NCBI GenBank assembly: GCA_021372945.1
Contig: JAJFTK010000110.1
Location: 1-52,236 of the forward strand
Source: Planctomycetaceae bacterium
GTDB lineage: Bacteria; Planctomycetota; Phycisphaerae; Sedimentisphaerales; Anaerohalosphaeraceae
Length of the DNA stretch: 52,236 nt
Direction of reading: 5' to 3'
Part shown: piece after piece, positions 42,484 through 50,142 of the stretch
How the letters are laid out: each line of letters starts with the position of its first letter
How positions within the stretch are numbered: the first letter of the stretch is position 1
Made by a program: the position numbers and the translations under genes
Notes under the pieces: model-generated
The model's input: only the letters and a program-made list of their open reading frames with translations
The model's database searches: none
Told to the model about the DNA's origin: nothing

Positions 42484-43086
42484 CTATTCCCCATTGACTA
42501 AGCGAACTCCATCCTTATAGTAAACGCTATTGGTGTATCCCCTGCCAAACGTTGATATGAAAGCTGCGCTCCGCTGAACTTCATCTTCTGGTGTAAAAAC
42601 ACCATTCTTTATTGCCCATGCATAGACGGAAATGCCAACCGGGTATTTCACTAATGTACCGCTTAGCAAGTAGTGGTTGATCCACAACTCCGCCTTGTCT
42701 TGCGTCTCAAACACACCGCTCGGAAAAACGCCGCCGTCCCCGTTAAAGACCCAAACCCATCCGTCAATCTCGAAGATTGTTTTTGCGATAACATCATCAT
42801 AGTTGCCAATAATTGAAACGTGCTCAGCATCATAATGCTCGTGCCAGATAAAGCCTGCCGTAAAACGGCCGATGAAATCAGAAGTGGTCTGATGTTCCTT
42901 CTTTGGCTTAAACGAATCGTGTTCTAATGCCCAATCGTATGCTGATATATTAACCGGGTACTGTGTTAAAGTGCCCACAAGGCCATGCTGCTTGATCCAA
43001 AGCTCTGCCTTTAGTTTGTCCTCAAAAACAGCACTTGGAAAAGCACTGCATTTTCCATTGAAAACCCATAACCATTCGTGGCTCAT
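42484..43086 (-). CDS. Protein with two tandem copies of a DUF7710-like domain
   Basis: The 200-residue product is an internal duplication. Residues about 5-87 and 109-191 align nearly end to end: WLWVFNGKCSAFPSAVFE with WVWVFNGDGGVFPSGVFE, then KAELWIKQHGLVGTL with KAELWINHYLLSGTL, and YPVNISAYDWAL with YPVGISVYAWAI. The unit resembles the DUF7710 family as I remember it; no function is known. No signal peptide, so probably cytoplasmic. Its third-position composition looks more AT-rich than the cluster genes, which may point to transfer. Confidence 0.8.
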   Translation of the reverse strand: MSHEWLWVFNGKCSAFPSAVFEDKLKAELWIKQHGLVGTLTQYPVNISAYDWALEHDSFKPKKEHQTTSDFIGRFTAGFIWHEHYDAEHVSIIGNYDDVIAKTIFEIDGWVWVFNGDGGVFPSGVFETQDKAELWINHYLLSGTLVKYPVGISVYAWAIKNGVFTPEDEVQRSAAFISTFGRGYTNSVYYKDGVRLVNGE

Positions 43087-43138
43087 AGAAGGAATTGTCT
43101 TTCTTCTGAGGCACTCAATTGTTCGCTTTTATACCCAA

Positions 43139-43330
43139 TTATTTGCTCTTGCGTTTTTTGCGATCGAGATAGGCACAGAAAAGCACGATCGCAGTTCCCT
43201 GTAAAGCTCCAAATAACCCAGACAACCACATTGATATTTCAAACCCACGTAGCCGGTCCATGGCAATCTGAACCACTGCAAATACGCATGATGAAAGCAA
43301 TACCCAAAATAAGATCCTCTTTCCGGTCAT
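43139..43330 (-). CDS. Small two-helix membrane protein
   Basis: A 63-residue frame starting MTGKRILFWVLLSSCVFAVV, with a second hydrophobic segment WLSGLFGALQGTAIVLFCAYL and a basic tail DRKKRKSK. The two helices with a positive C-terminus look like a real small membrane protein. It lies between the duplicated-domain gene and the esterase gene on the same strand. I do not recognise a family. Confidence 0.55.
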   Translation of the reverse strand: MTGKRILFWVLLSSCVFAVVQIAMDRLRGFEISMWLSGLFGALQGTAIVLFCAYLDRKKRKSK

Positions 43331-43382
43331 GATCTCATGCTTTCTTCTTTAAACCCTCAAGAATCCGTGAAAATCTGTGGAC

Positions 43383-44624
43383 CTATTGAGTTTCTAGCTG
43401 CTTATCCGCAAAGTCCATCCACGCGTTCCAGTCGTCGGTGGTCACGCTGTGTTTGCCGGGGCGAATGAAATAGCCCAGGCGAGAATCGATCAGTATGTTC
43501 TCTTTCGGAAATTCTTTTGACGCGAGAGCATCTTTGACGCCGAGCAGTTCATAGACCGGCGCCGCGGCGGTGAGCATATCGAATTGGCCGTGCGGATTGG
43601 ACCACTCGTCCTCGGTCGCGCACGTCAACAATAGCGGCCTTGGCGCAACCAGCGCCATCAGGCAATGCTGATCGAACGGCAGTTTCTCGACCTTATCGTT
43701 AAACTGCTTAAAGGTATCATTGAACCAGTGCGGGAACACAGTGTTGATCCGTGCAACCTTCTCGCCGACCTGCGTCCGGCTTGGCGCCGTACCGCCGCAG
43801 CCCGCCTGTGAAGGGATCGCCAGCGCAATGCGCTCATCCAGAGCCCCGGCCAGCAGTGCCGTCTTGCCGAAACGCGAATGCCCGACGACGATGATGCGCT
43901 TGGCGTCAACGGACGAATCCTGCACGAGGTAGTCCACCCCACGCTGCAATCCCCACGCCCACGCCGCGATGGCCGCCCACTCATGCGGCCCCGGCCGGGT
44001 CTGCCCCGCCTTCATATACCCGCGATGAATGCCCTTAACGAACGCCTCATCGCCCTCTTTGATGTCCGGGCAGATCTCCTGCGGAAACATCACCGCCACT
44101 GCGTACCCTCGGTCCACGGCGTGCTCAATATTCTTGATTGACTCTTTCCAATACCTCGCCCACGGGCTGCCGTCCGGCAAAAGCGCATTCGGGTCATCGA
44201 GCGCGTTTTTGTCGCGCACAAGGCCCAAACCAATAAAGACGGGAACGGGCTTATCAGGTTTTGCAGGAGTAACCAGCAGCAGCGACACAGGCGGCGTGCC
44301 CTCCGGCCCGAACCGCAGTGTAACGATCCTGCGAACGGCCTTGCCGTCAAAGATGCTTTTGTCCGCCTCTACCGTAAAGGTCAGATTATCCGGCGCGGCC
44401 GGCGCCTTGCCGTACATGTAGTACTCAAACAGACTGATCAATTCGGGCCGCCGCTGGGTTCGCCACTGCTCAGTCGTCTTGACCGGCGTACCGTCAAACA
44501 TCACCAGCGGATTGGGCAACCCCTTCACTTCCGGCAGCTTTTCGACTCCAGGCCAATCCACTCCAAAACTAACCACTGCCATCAACACAACCGTCCCGGC
44601 GCAAACCACATCTATCTTGCGCAT
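43383..44624 (-). CDS. Exported CE15-type (glucuronoyl methylesterase-like) alpha/beta hydrolase
   Basis: CE15 enzymes cut ester links between lignin and glucuronic acid on xylan. The 413-residue protein has a signal peptide (about residues 1-21). The nucleophile motif is GHSRFGK with S250; the second family motif SQAGCGGTAPSR is at 272-283; H392 in KHSVTTDDW is the likely catalytic histidine; an acidic cluster ATEDEWSNPHGQF lies at about 336-348. GGAGG precedes the ATG. Many annotated members of this family in soil and marine bacteria act on other esters, so the substrate is uncertain. Confidence 0.85.
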   Translation of the reverse strand: MRKIDVVCAGTVVLMAVVSFGVDWPGVEKLPEVKGLPNPLVMFDGTPVKTTEQWRTQRRPELISLFEYYMYGKAPAAPDNLTFTVEADKSIFDGKAVRRIVTLRFGPEGTPPVSLLLVTPAKPDKPVPVFIGLGLVRDKNALDDPNALLPDGSPWARYWKESIKNIEHAVDRGYAVAVMFPQEICPDIKEGDEAFVKGIHRGYMKAGQTRPGPHEWAAIAAWAWGLQRGVDYLVQDSSVDAKRIIVVGHSRFGKTALLAGALDERIALAIPSQAGCGGTAPSRTQVGEKVARINTVFPHWFNDTFKQFNDKVEKLPFDQHCLMALVAPRPLLLTCATEDEWSNPHGQFDMLTAAAPVYELLGVKDALASKEFPKENILIDSRLGYFIRPGKHSVTTDDWNAWMDFADKQLETQ

Positions 44625-44653
44625 CGCGCACCTCCGTGTCTTTACCTTCTGGC

Positions 44654-45034
44654 CTACTTGTTTTCCATCAGCTTAGGCGCATTCCTGAACACTGCCGCCG
44701 GCACAAAATACAATGCAATCTTTGCCGCCGCCGGATCAAGTCCCAAAAACTGGAACTCCGCTTCGGAAGTGGGTGCAAACGTGAAATTGTCCCCGGCCCC
44801 AACCGATTCGGTCACCAGGAAGCGATTCGAATTCAGATCGACCACGTACACCATGCCGTCATCGGGTGCCGTGTAATCGATACTGAGCCCTCCGCCGACC
44901 TGCCAGCGCGGATTCGGCAAGCCCGCGCGCGTCTTGGCCTTATCACTCATTTTGCTTTGCCAGCTTTCGCACCCGGACGTAACCAATGCCAACATGAGAA
45001 CCGCCGCTCCAAACCACTTGCCCGCTGCCCTCAT
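44654..45034 (-). CDS. Lipoprotein of unknown function
   Basis: A 126-residue product with a lipoprotein signal: hydrophobic FGAAVLMLALVTSGC, lipobox ending at C22. The mature part is a beta-rich domain (GGGLSIDYTAPDDGMVYVVD... FTFAPTSEAEFQFLGL) with no motif I know. The ATG at 45034 is preferred to one five codons upstream because GGGGAG lies before it. It sits between hisA and the esterase gene, about 30 bases from each, and is probably co-transcribed with them. Confidence 0.8.
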   Translation of the reverse strand: MRAAGKWFGAAVLMLALVTSGCESWQSKMSDKAKTRAGLPNPRWQVGGGLSIDYTAPDDGMVYVVDLNSNRFLVTESVGAGDNFTFAPTSEAEFQFLGLDPAAAKIALYFVPAAVFRNAPKLMENK

Positions 45035-45064
45035 AAACTCCCCTTTCATAAAATTGCCAAAGCC

Positions 45065-45781
45065 CTATTCGTTTGCGGCTTCGATCGCCGCTCGTAAGTC
45101 GATCGTCCCTTCGTACAGCGCCCGCCCGATGACCGCCCCGGCTACACCGGCCGCTTTCAGCGCCCGCACATCCTCCACCGTCGTCACACCCCCCGCCGCC
45201 ACCACCGGCAGATCCACCGCCTCCACCAGCGCCCGCGTCCGCTCCAAATTCGGCCCCGCCAGCATCCCGTCCTTGCTGATGTCCGTATAAATGATCGCCG
45301 CCAGCGGCAGGTCCGCCGCTCGTTTCGCCAACTCCAGCACCGTCTGCTTGCCCTGCTGGAGCCATCCTTCCGTCGCCAGGTTCGCCCCGCGGGCATCCAG
45401 CCCCAGCACCAGCCGACCCGGGTACTTCCTGGCCATCTGGCCAAACCAGGCGAACTGCTTGACCGCGCTAGAGCCCAATATCACACGCGTCACCCCGGCC
45501 TCCAGCGCGGTAGTAATCGCCGCCTCATCCCGCACGCCCCCGCCCAGCTCGACGTTCAGCGGCACCGCCGCTACGATTTGCGCCGCCGCGTCCGCATTCA
45601 CCGGCCGTCCCGCCTTGGCCCCTTCCAGATCGATCACGTGCACCCACTCCGCTCCGGCGTCATAAAACTGCCGCGCCTGCGCAACGGGATCGTCCTTGTA
45701 CGTGATCTGCTTGTCATACGCGCCCTGGATCAGCCGCACGCACTTGCCGCCAATCAGGTCGATGGCCGGAAGTATATCCAT
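45065..45781 (-). CDS. hisA: ProFAR isomerase (histidine biosynthesis)
   Basis: HisA isomerises the ribosyl group of ProFAR to PRFAR in histidine synthesis. The 238-residue TIM barrel starts MDILPAIDLIGGKCVRLIQG with the catalytic aspartate D8, has the second catalytic aspartate in IYTDISKDGMLAGPN and the phosphate-binding VAAGGVTTVEDVRAL. No other his gene is nearby; it follows an ACT-domain gene. Confidence 0.95.
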   Translation of the reverse strand: MDILPAIDLIGGKCVRLIQGAYDKQITYKDDPVAQARQFYDAGAEWVHVIDLEGAKAGRPVNADAAAQIVAAVPLNVELGGGVRDEAAITTALEAGVTRVILGSSAVKQFAWFGQMARKYPGRLVLGLDARGANLATEGWLQQGKQTVLELAKRAADLPLAAIIYTDISKDGMLAGPNLERTRALVEAVDLPVVAAGGVTTVEDVRALKAAGVAGAVIGRALYEGTIDLRAAIEAANE

Positions 45782-45812
45782 ATCTTAATTCTGCGTCACA
45801 TTCACTGATTTA

Positions 45813-46250
45813 TTACAGTTCATAAAGCTGCCGGTCGGACAATATCTGGAATCCCACCGCTCCAAGCGTCTGCTCAAGGTTGGCGCCGTCGGGGTTCTCG
45901 AATTCGATAAAGCAGATCCCTTGCCGATCGCGCGGCGATACGAACCCGCTGACGTCCTTGATGTTGACGCCCTGTTCAAGGAGCGCCGACGTCAGCCGCT
46001 CGAGATTGCCGGGCTTGTCGCTTTCGGCCGTGACCGCCAGCACCTCCTTGAGCACGCAGGCGAATCCCCGGTCAGCCAGCACAAGCTGCGCCGTCTGCGG
46101 CTTATCGACGATCATCTTCATCAGCCCAAACTCGCCCCGGTCCTGGATCGTGAACGCCCAGATGTTCAGATTATTTTCCAGCAGCACATCCGAGATCGAC
46201 TTGATGCGTCCGGGACGGTTCTCCAGAAAAATCGTTAATTGTCTAGCCAT
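45813..46250 (-). CDS. Tandem ACT-domain protein, second copy
   Basis: The 145-residue product begins MARQLTIFLENRPGRIKSISD and has two ACT-like halves (about residues 1-68 and 72-143). ACT domains bind amino acids. It directly follows a phenylacetate-CoA ligase gene, and an alike protein follows the other ligase gene at 47670, so it probably senses an aromatic amino acid or modulates the ligase; that role is inferred from context. The start at 46250 is chosen because the upstream frame extension overlaps the ligase gene and a repeat. Confidence 0.88.
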   Translation of the reverse strand: MARQLTIFLENRPGRIKSISDVLLENNLNIWAFTIQDRGEFGLMKMIVDKPQTAQLVLADRGFACVLKEVLAVTAESDKPGNLERLTSALLEQGVNIKDVSGFVSPRDRQGICFIEFENPDGANLEQTLGAVGFQILSDRQLYEL

Positions 46251-46267
46251 TATATTTTTCTCCGTAA

Positions 46268-46286
46268 AACGGGCGTCCTGCCCGTT
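46268..46286. repeat. Palindromic repeat AACGGGCGTCCTGCCCGTT
   Basis: A 19-base near-perfect palindrome between the ligase and ACT genes. It is related to the ACGGGCA.GATGCC elements near the start of iorA (51688-51705, 51751-51768, 51781-51797). Confidence 0.65.
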
Positions 46287-46314
46287 GAAACACGGCCGCG
46301 ATGACCGTGCTGCT

Positions 46315-47625
46315 CTAAAGCTTCTCGCGATTATCGACGACGTGCTTGGCCTTGCCTTCGAATACCGGCAGCGAGCCGGGTTCATGCAGTTCGATGTGCG
46401 GGTTGATCGTGATCGACGCCCGCAGCCGGTCGCGGATCTTACCCTTGAGGGCATCCAGCGAGTTGAGGTCACCGGTGAACATCTTCGAATAGATCTCCAC
46501 CTTGACGATCAGCTTATCCAATGCCCCAGCGCTGGTCAGGTGGATCATGTAATTGGTCCCGACCTCCGGGATCGCCATGATCACCTCCTCGATCTGCGAC
46601 GGGAACACGTTGACGCCGTTGATGATCAGCATATCGTCGGTGCGTCCCTGGATGCGGCTCAGCCGCCGATGCGTCCTGCCGCATGGGCATGGCTCCGTGT
46701 GCAAAAACGCCAGGTCGCGCGTGCGATACCGCATCAGCGGCATCGCGTGCCGGACCAGGTTCGTCAGCACGACCTCGCCCTTTTGCCCATCGGGCAGGAT
46801 CTGTCCCGTTGCCGGGTCGATGATCTCGACGATGTACGCGTCCTCCCACAGATGCATATCCTTCTTATACACGCACTCAAACGCTACGCTGGGCCCGTTC
46901 ATCTCGCTCAGCCCGTAAGAATTGTACGCATCGATGCCGTAAAGCTCCTGCAGCTTGAGCCGTGTATTTTCCGAATAGGGCTCGGCGCCCAGGAACGCCC
47001 TTCTGAGATGAAGGTCCGACGCCTTTACGCCAAACTCCGCCAGCCGCGTATGGATATGCAGCAGGTAGCTGGGCGTGACGTGAACGACCGTCGTCTTGAA
47101 ATCCCGCATGAGCTGCACCTGCCGCTGCGTATTGCCGCCGCCGACCGGGATCACCGTCATCCCTACGCGCTCGGCGCCGTAGTGCAGGCCCAGTCCGCCC
47201 GTGAACAGTCCGTAGCTCATCATATTCTGGAAGATATCCTTCCGGCAGCATCCCGTCGTGATGATGCTCCGCGCCAGCAGGTCCGTCCAGCTATTCAAAT
47301 CTTCGGCGGTCAAATAGATCACGGTCGGCACCCCCGTCGTCCCGCTCGACGAATGGATCCGCACCACCTCTTCCATATCCACCGCCAAGAGGCCCGCCGG
47401 AAAATTCTGCCGCAGGTCATCCTTGACGGTAAACGGGATCTTCTGCAATTCCTGCAGCGAGCGCACGTCCTCGGGTCGGCTGATGCCCGCCCGCGACAGC
47501 CGCTTCTGGTAGAATGGCGTCTTCAGCGCATAGCCGATCACCGCCTGCAAACGCTTCAACTGCAGCGCCTCAAGCTGCGATCGCTCCATCGTTTCCACCT
47601 CTGGGTTCCAAAAATTCACTTCCAT
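46315..47625 (-). CDS. paaK: Phenylacetate-CoA ligase, second copy
   Basis: Activates phenylacetate or a related aryl acid to its CoA ester with ATP. The 436-residue adenylate-forming enzyme has the P-loop SSGTTGVPT, the YGLSE motif (about residue 220) and YRTRD, and starts MEVNFWNPEVETMERSQLEALQ. The longer frame to 47655 is not needed. It is about 40% like the ligase at 48194-49495 by eye. The ligase-ACT pair follows the iorAB genes, which make aryl-acyl-CoA. Confidence 0.92.
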   Translation of the reverse strand: MEVNFWNPEVETMERSQLEALQLKRLQAVIGYALKTPFYQKRLSRAGISRPEDVRSLQELQKIPFTVKDDLRQNFPAGLLAVDMEEVVRIHSSSGTTGVPTVIYLTAEDLNSWTDLLARSIITTGCCRKDIFQNMMSYGLFTGGLGLHYGAERVGMTVIPVGGGNTQRQVQLMRDFKTTVVHVTPSYLLHIHTRLAEFGVKASDLHLRRAFLGAEPYSENTRLKLQELYGIDAYNSYGLSEMNGPSVAFECVYKKDMHLWEDAYIVEIIDPATGQILPDGQKGEVVLTNLVRHAMPLMRYRTRDLAFLHTEPCPCGRTHRRLSRIQGRTDDMLIINGVNVFPSQIEEVIMAIPEVGTNYMIHLTSAGALDKLIVKVEIYSKMFTGDLNSLDALKGKIRDRLRASITINPHIELHEPGSLPVFEGKAKHVVDNREKL

Positions 47626-47669
47626 TGCACGTCCTATCAAATAATCAATAATCAATCATCAATAATCGA

Positions 47670-48101
47670 TCATAAGCCTTGTATCTCTTTGCCGGCCAGC
47701 ACGTTGATCCCGGCATCGCGCAGCACCTGGCCTCCCTTTTCCGGGTTGTCAAACCGGAACACCAGCAGCGCGTTCTCCGAGAACTTCTCCACGAATCCGT
47801 ACATGTATTCCACGTTCACCTGGCGGTCCGACAGCATCTTGAGCACGTTGGCCAGGCCGCCCGGCCGGTCCGGCACCTCCACCGCCACCACGTCCGCCTG
47901 GTTGGCCGTCACATGATTCTTTCGGAACAGCTCGATCGCCTCGGCCGGCTTATCCACCACCATCCGCAGCACGCCGAACGTCTCCGTCTCGGCGATCGTC
48001 AGCGCGCGGATATTGATCTTCGCCTGCCCCAGCATCGAACAGATCTCGTACAGCCGCCCCTTGCGATTCTCCAAAAACACACTAATTTGCGTTATCTTCA
48101 T
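47670..48101 (-). CDS. Tandem ACT-domain protein, first copy
   Basis: The 143-residue product, MKITQISVFLENRKGRLYEICS onward, has two ACT halves, the second beginning near VVAVEVPDRPGGLANVLKML. It lies just downstream of a phenylacetate-CoA ligase gene, the frequent partner of this family. Likely an amino-acid-sensing regulator; the ligand is unknown. Confidence 0.9.
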   Translation of the reverse strand: MKITQISVFLENRKGRLYEICSMLGQAKINIRALTIAETETFGVLRMVVDKPAEAIELFRKNHVTANQADVVAVEVPDRPGGLANVLKMLSDRQVNVEYMYGFVEKFSENALLVFRFDNPEKGGQVLRDAGINVLAGKEIQGL

Positions 48102-48193
48102 TTTTTCCCCTTTCTTTTGCCGCTGAGCTCACAGAGAACACGGAGATTAGTATTTTTTTCTCTGAGACCTCTGTGTTCTCGGTGGCTAATATT

Positions 48194-49495
48194 TTATAGC
48201 TGCCGTTTGTCGATGACGCGTTTGGCCTTGCCTTCGCTTCGCTGGATCGTCTTGGGCTCCACCAGTTTGACCGTCACACCGATCGACAGGATCGCCTCGA
48301 TCTCTTTCTTGATCTTGTGCTCCAGCGACTTCATCTGCTTGATCTCATCCGAGAACATCTTCTCGTCGACCTCGACCATAATCTCGACCTCATCCAGCTT
48401 GTGTGCCAGCCGATCGACCACGATCTGGTAGTGCGGCTGTGTGCCTTCGATGCCCAGCAGCACGTGCTCGATCTGCGAAGGGAACACGTTGATGCCGCGG
48501 ACCACGATCATATCATCGGTACGGCCTGTGATCTTGCTGGTTCGCGGGCAGGTCCGACCGCACCGGCACGGCTCGTGTGTGATGCTCACAATATCCCGCG
48601 TGCGATAGCGGATCAGCGGGATGCCCTGTTTGGTCAGCGTCGTGATGACCAGTTCGCCCGGCTGACCATCCGGCACGGGCTTGCCCGTTTCCGGGTCGAT
48701 GATCTCCGGGTAAAACACATCCGAGAACACGTGCAGCCCCTCTTTATACGTGCATTCCTGCGATACGCCAGGCCCGATGATCTCGCTGAGCCCGTACACA
48801 TCCACCGCCAGCATATTCCACGTCTGTTCGATCTCCGCCCGCATGCGTTCGCTCCACGGTTCGGCCCCGAAGATGCCGATGTTCCAGCTCGAACTTCGGG
48901 GGTCGATGCCCATTTCCCTGCACTCTTCCGCCATATATAGGCAATAGCTCGGCGTACAGCATAAAATCCGCGGTTTGAAATCCTGCATGATCTTAAGCTG
49001 GCGCTTGGTCTGGCCGCTGGAGGTCGGGATGATCGTCAGGCCCATCTTCATCGCGCCGTAGTGAAACCCCAGGCCGCCCGTGAACAGGCCATAGCCGTAG
49101 GCGATCTGAATAATGTCGTCGCTCTTGGCGCCCGCACAGCACAGGCAGCGTGCCGTCACCTCGCCCCACAGATCGACATCGTCGCGCGTATAACCCACCA
49201 GCGTCGGGTTGCCCGTCGTGCCGGTGGAGACATGGATCTCCACGATCTGCGTACGCGGCAGGCTGAACAGACCGTACGGGTAATTGTCGCGCATGTCCAT
49301 CTTGGTCGTAAACGGCAGCTTGGTGATGTCGTCGAGCGAGCGGATATCGGAAGGGCTGATACCGTGCGTCTCAAACTTCTGCTTATAGACCGGGCAGTTG
49401 TCGTAAACGTATCGTGCCAGTTTCACCAGCCGTTCGGATTGCAGGTTCTTCAGGTCCTGCAGCGGCATGGTCTCCATCGGTTCATTCCAGATCAT
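48194..49495 (-). CDS. paaK: Phenylacetate-CoA ligase, first copy
   Basis: The 433-residue adenylate-forming ligase has STGTTGNPT (about residue 92), the YGLSEIIGPG motif and YRTRDIVSITHEPCRCGRTCPR. It begins MIWNEPMETMPLQDLKNLQSERL. It is the third gene after iorA and iorB on the same strand, with about 60 bases between it and iorB. Substrates could be phenylacetate, hydroxyphenylacetate or indoleacetate. Confidence 0.93.
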   Translation of the reverse strand: MIWNEPMETMPLQDLKNLQSERLVKLARYVYDNCPVYKQKFETHGISPSDIRSLDDITKLPFTTKMDMRDNYPYGLFSLPRTQIVEIHVSTGTTGNPTLVGYTRDDVDLWGEVTARCLCCAGAKSDDIIQIAYGYGLFTGGLGFHYGAMKMGLTIIPTSSGQTKRQLKIMQDFKPRILCCTPSYCLYMAEECREMGIDPRSSSWNIGIFGAEPWSERMRAEIEQTWNMLAVDVYGLSEIIGPGVSQECTYKEGLHVFSDVFYPEIIDPETGKPVPDGQPGELVITTLTKQGIPLIRYRTRDIVSITHEPCRCGRTCPRTSKITGRTDDMIVVRGINVFPSQIEHVLLGIEGTQPHYQIVVDRLAHKLDEVEIMVEVDEKMFSDEIKQMKSLEHKIKKEIEAILSIGVTVKLVEPKTIQRSEGKAKRVIDKRQL

Positions 49496-49556
49496 GGCCT
49501 CTTACTCCTTAAACAATAGTCTATTGAATCATAAGAAGCCGGCAACGCCGTACCTC

Positions 49557-50045
49557 TTATTCTTTTACCAGTGCCCTCGCCTTTGCAAAGACAGCCTTGT
49601 TAATCTCTCGAATTTTCTCAGGGAAAACTGTTTCGATGGCCCTCATCCAGCTTGCCTCCGAGATCGGCACCAATACGCTCAAGACCCCCACCAGCGCCGT
49701 ATTGACCGTCTTGGGATTCTCGACCATCGCTTCGACCTGCTTTAAATAATCCAGCAGGTCAACCCCGCCAGGACGCAGGAAACCCTTCAGTCGGGCATGC
49801 TCATCGGCATGGAAGCACAGCAGGAAATCCGCCTCCCCCGGCCCGATCAGCGGCGAATACACCCGCTTGCCGAACCGCACATGCGATTCCACGCTGCCGC
49901 CGCGCTGGCTCATCCCGTGCATCTCCGACTTCTTGACCTGGAAGCCCTCATACAGCGCCGCCCAGCCCAACAGCTCCGATGCCTTGATGATCCCCTGTCC
50001 GCCGATCCCCCCAAACGTCACGTTATATTGTTTCTGTTTCTTCAT
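49557..50045 (-). CDS. iorB: Indolepyruvate ferredoxin oxidoreductase, beta subunit
   Basis: IorB with IorA oxidatively decarboxylates aryl pyruvates to aryl-acetyl-CoA, or runs in reverse. The 162-residue protein has the GGIGGQGIIKASELLG motif near the start and the KKSEMHGMSQRGGSVESHVRFG segment of the gamma-type domain. It is somewhat shorter than most IorB proteins that I know (about 190-200). It follows iorA after about 97 bases. Confidence 0.92.
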   Translation of the reverse strand: MKKQKQYNVTFGGIGGQGIIKASELLGWAALYEGFQVKKSEMHGMSQRGGSVESHVRFGKRVYSPLIGPGEADFLLCFHADEHARLKGFLRPGGVDLLDYLKQVEAMVENPKTVNTALVGVLSVLVPISEASWMRAIETVFPEKIREINKAVFAKARALVKE

Positions 50046-50142
50046 ATTCTTCGAATCGCCGCAAGGCGTAACATTCCTGTATTCTTGTGTTCTTATGTTC
50101 CTGGGTTCTTGAGTTCTTTAATTTTCGGTCCTGTCAAAAAAA

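Noticed and set aside
45880..47916. Plus-strand frame of 678 codons opposite the ACT and ligase genes
   Set aside because: It spans three real genes on the other strand and their spacers, which no real gene would do.
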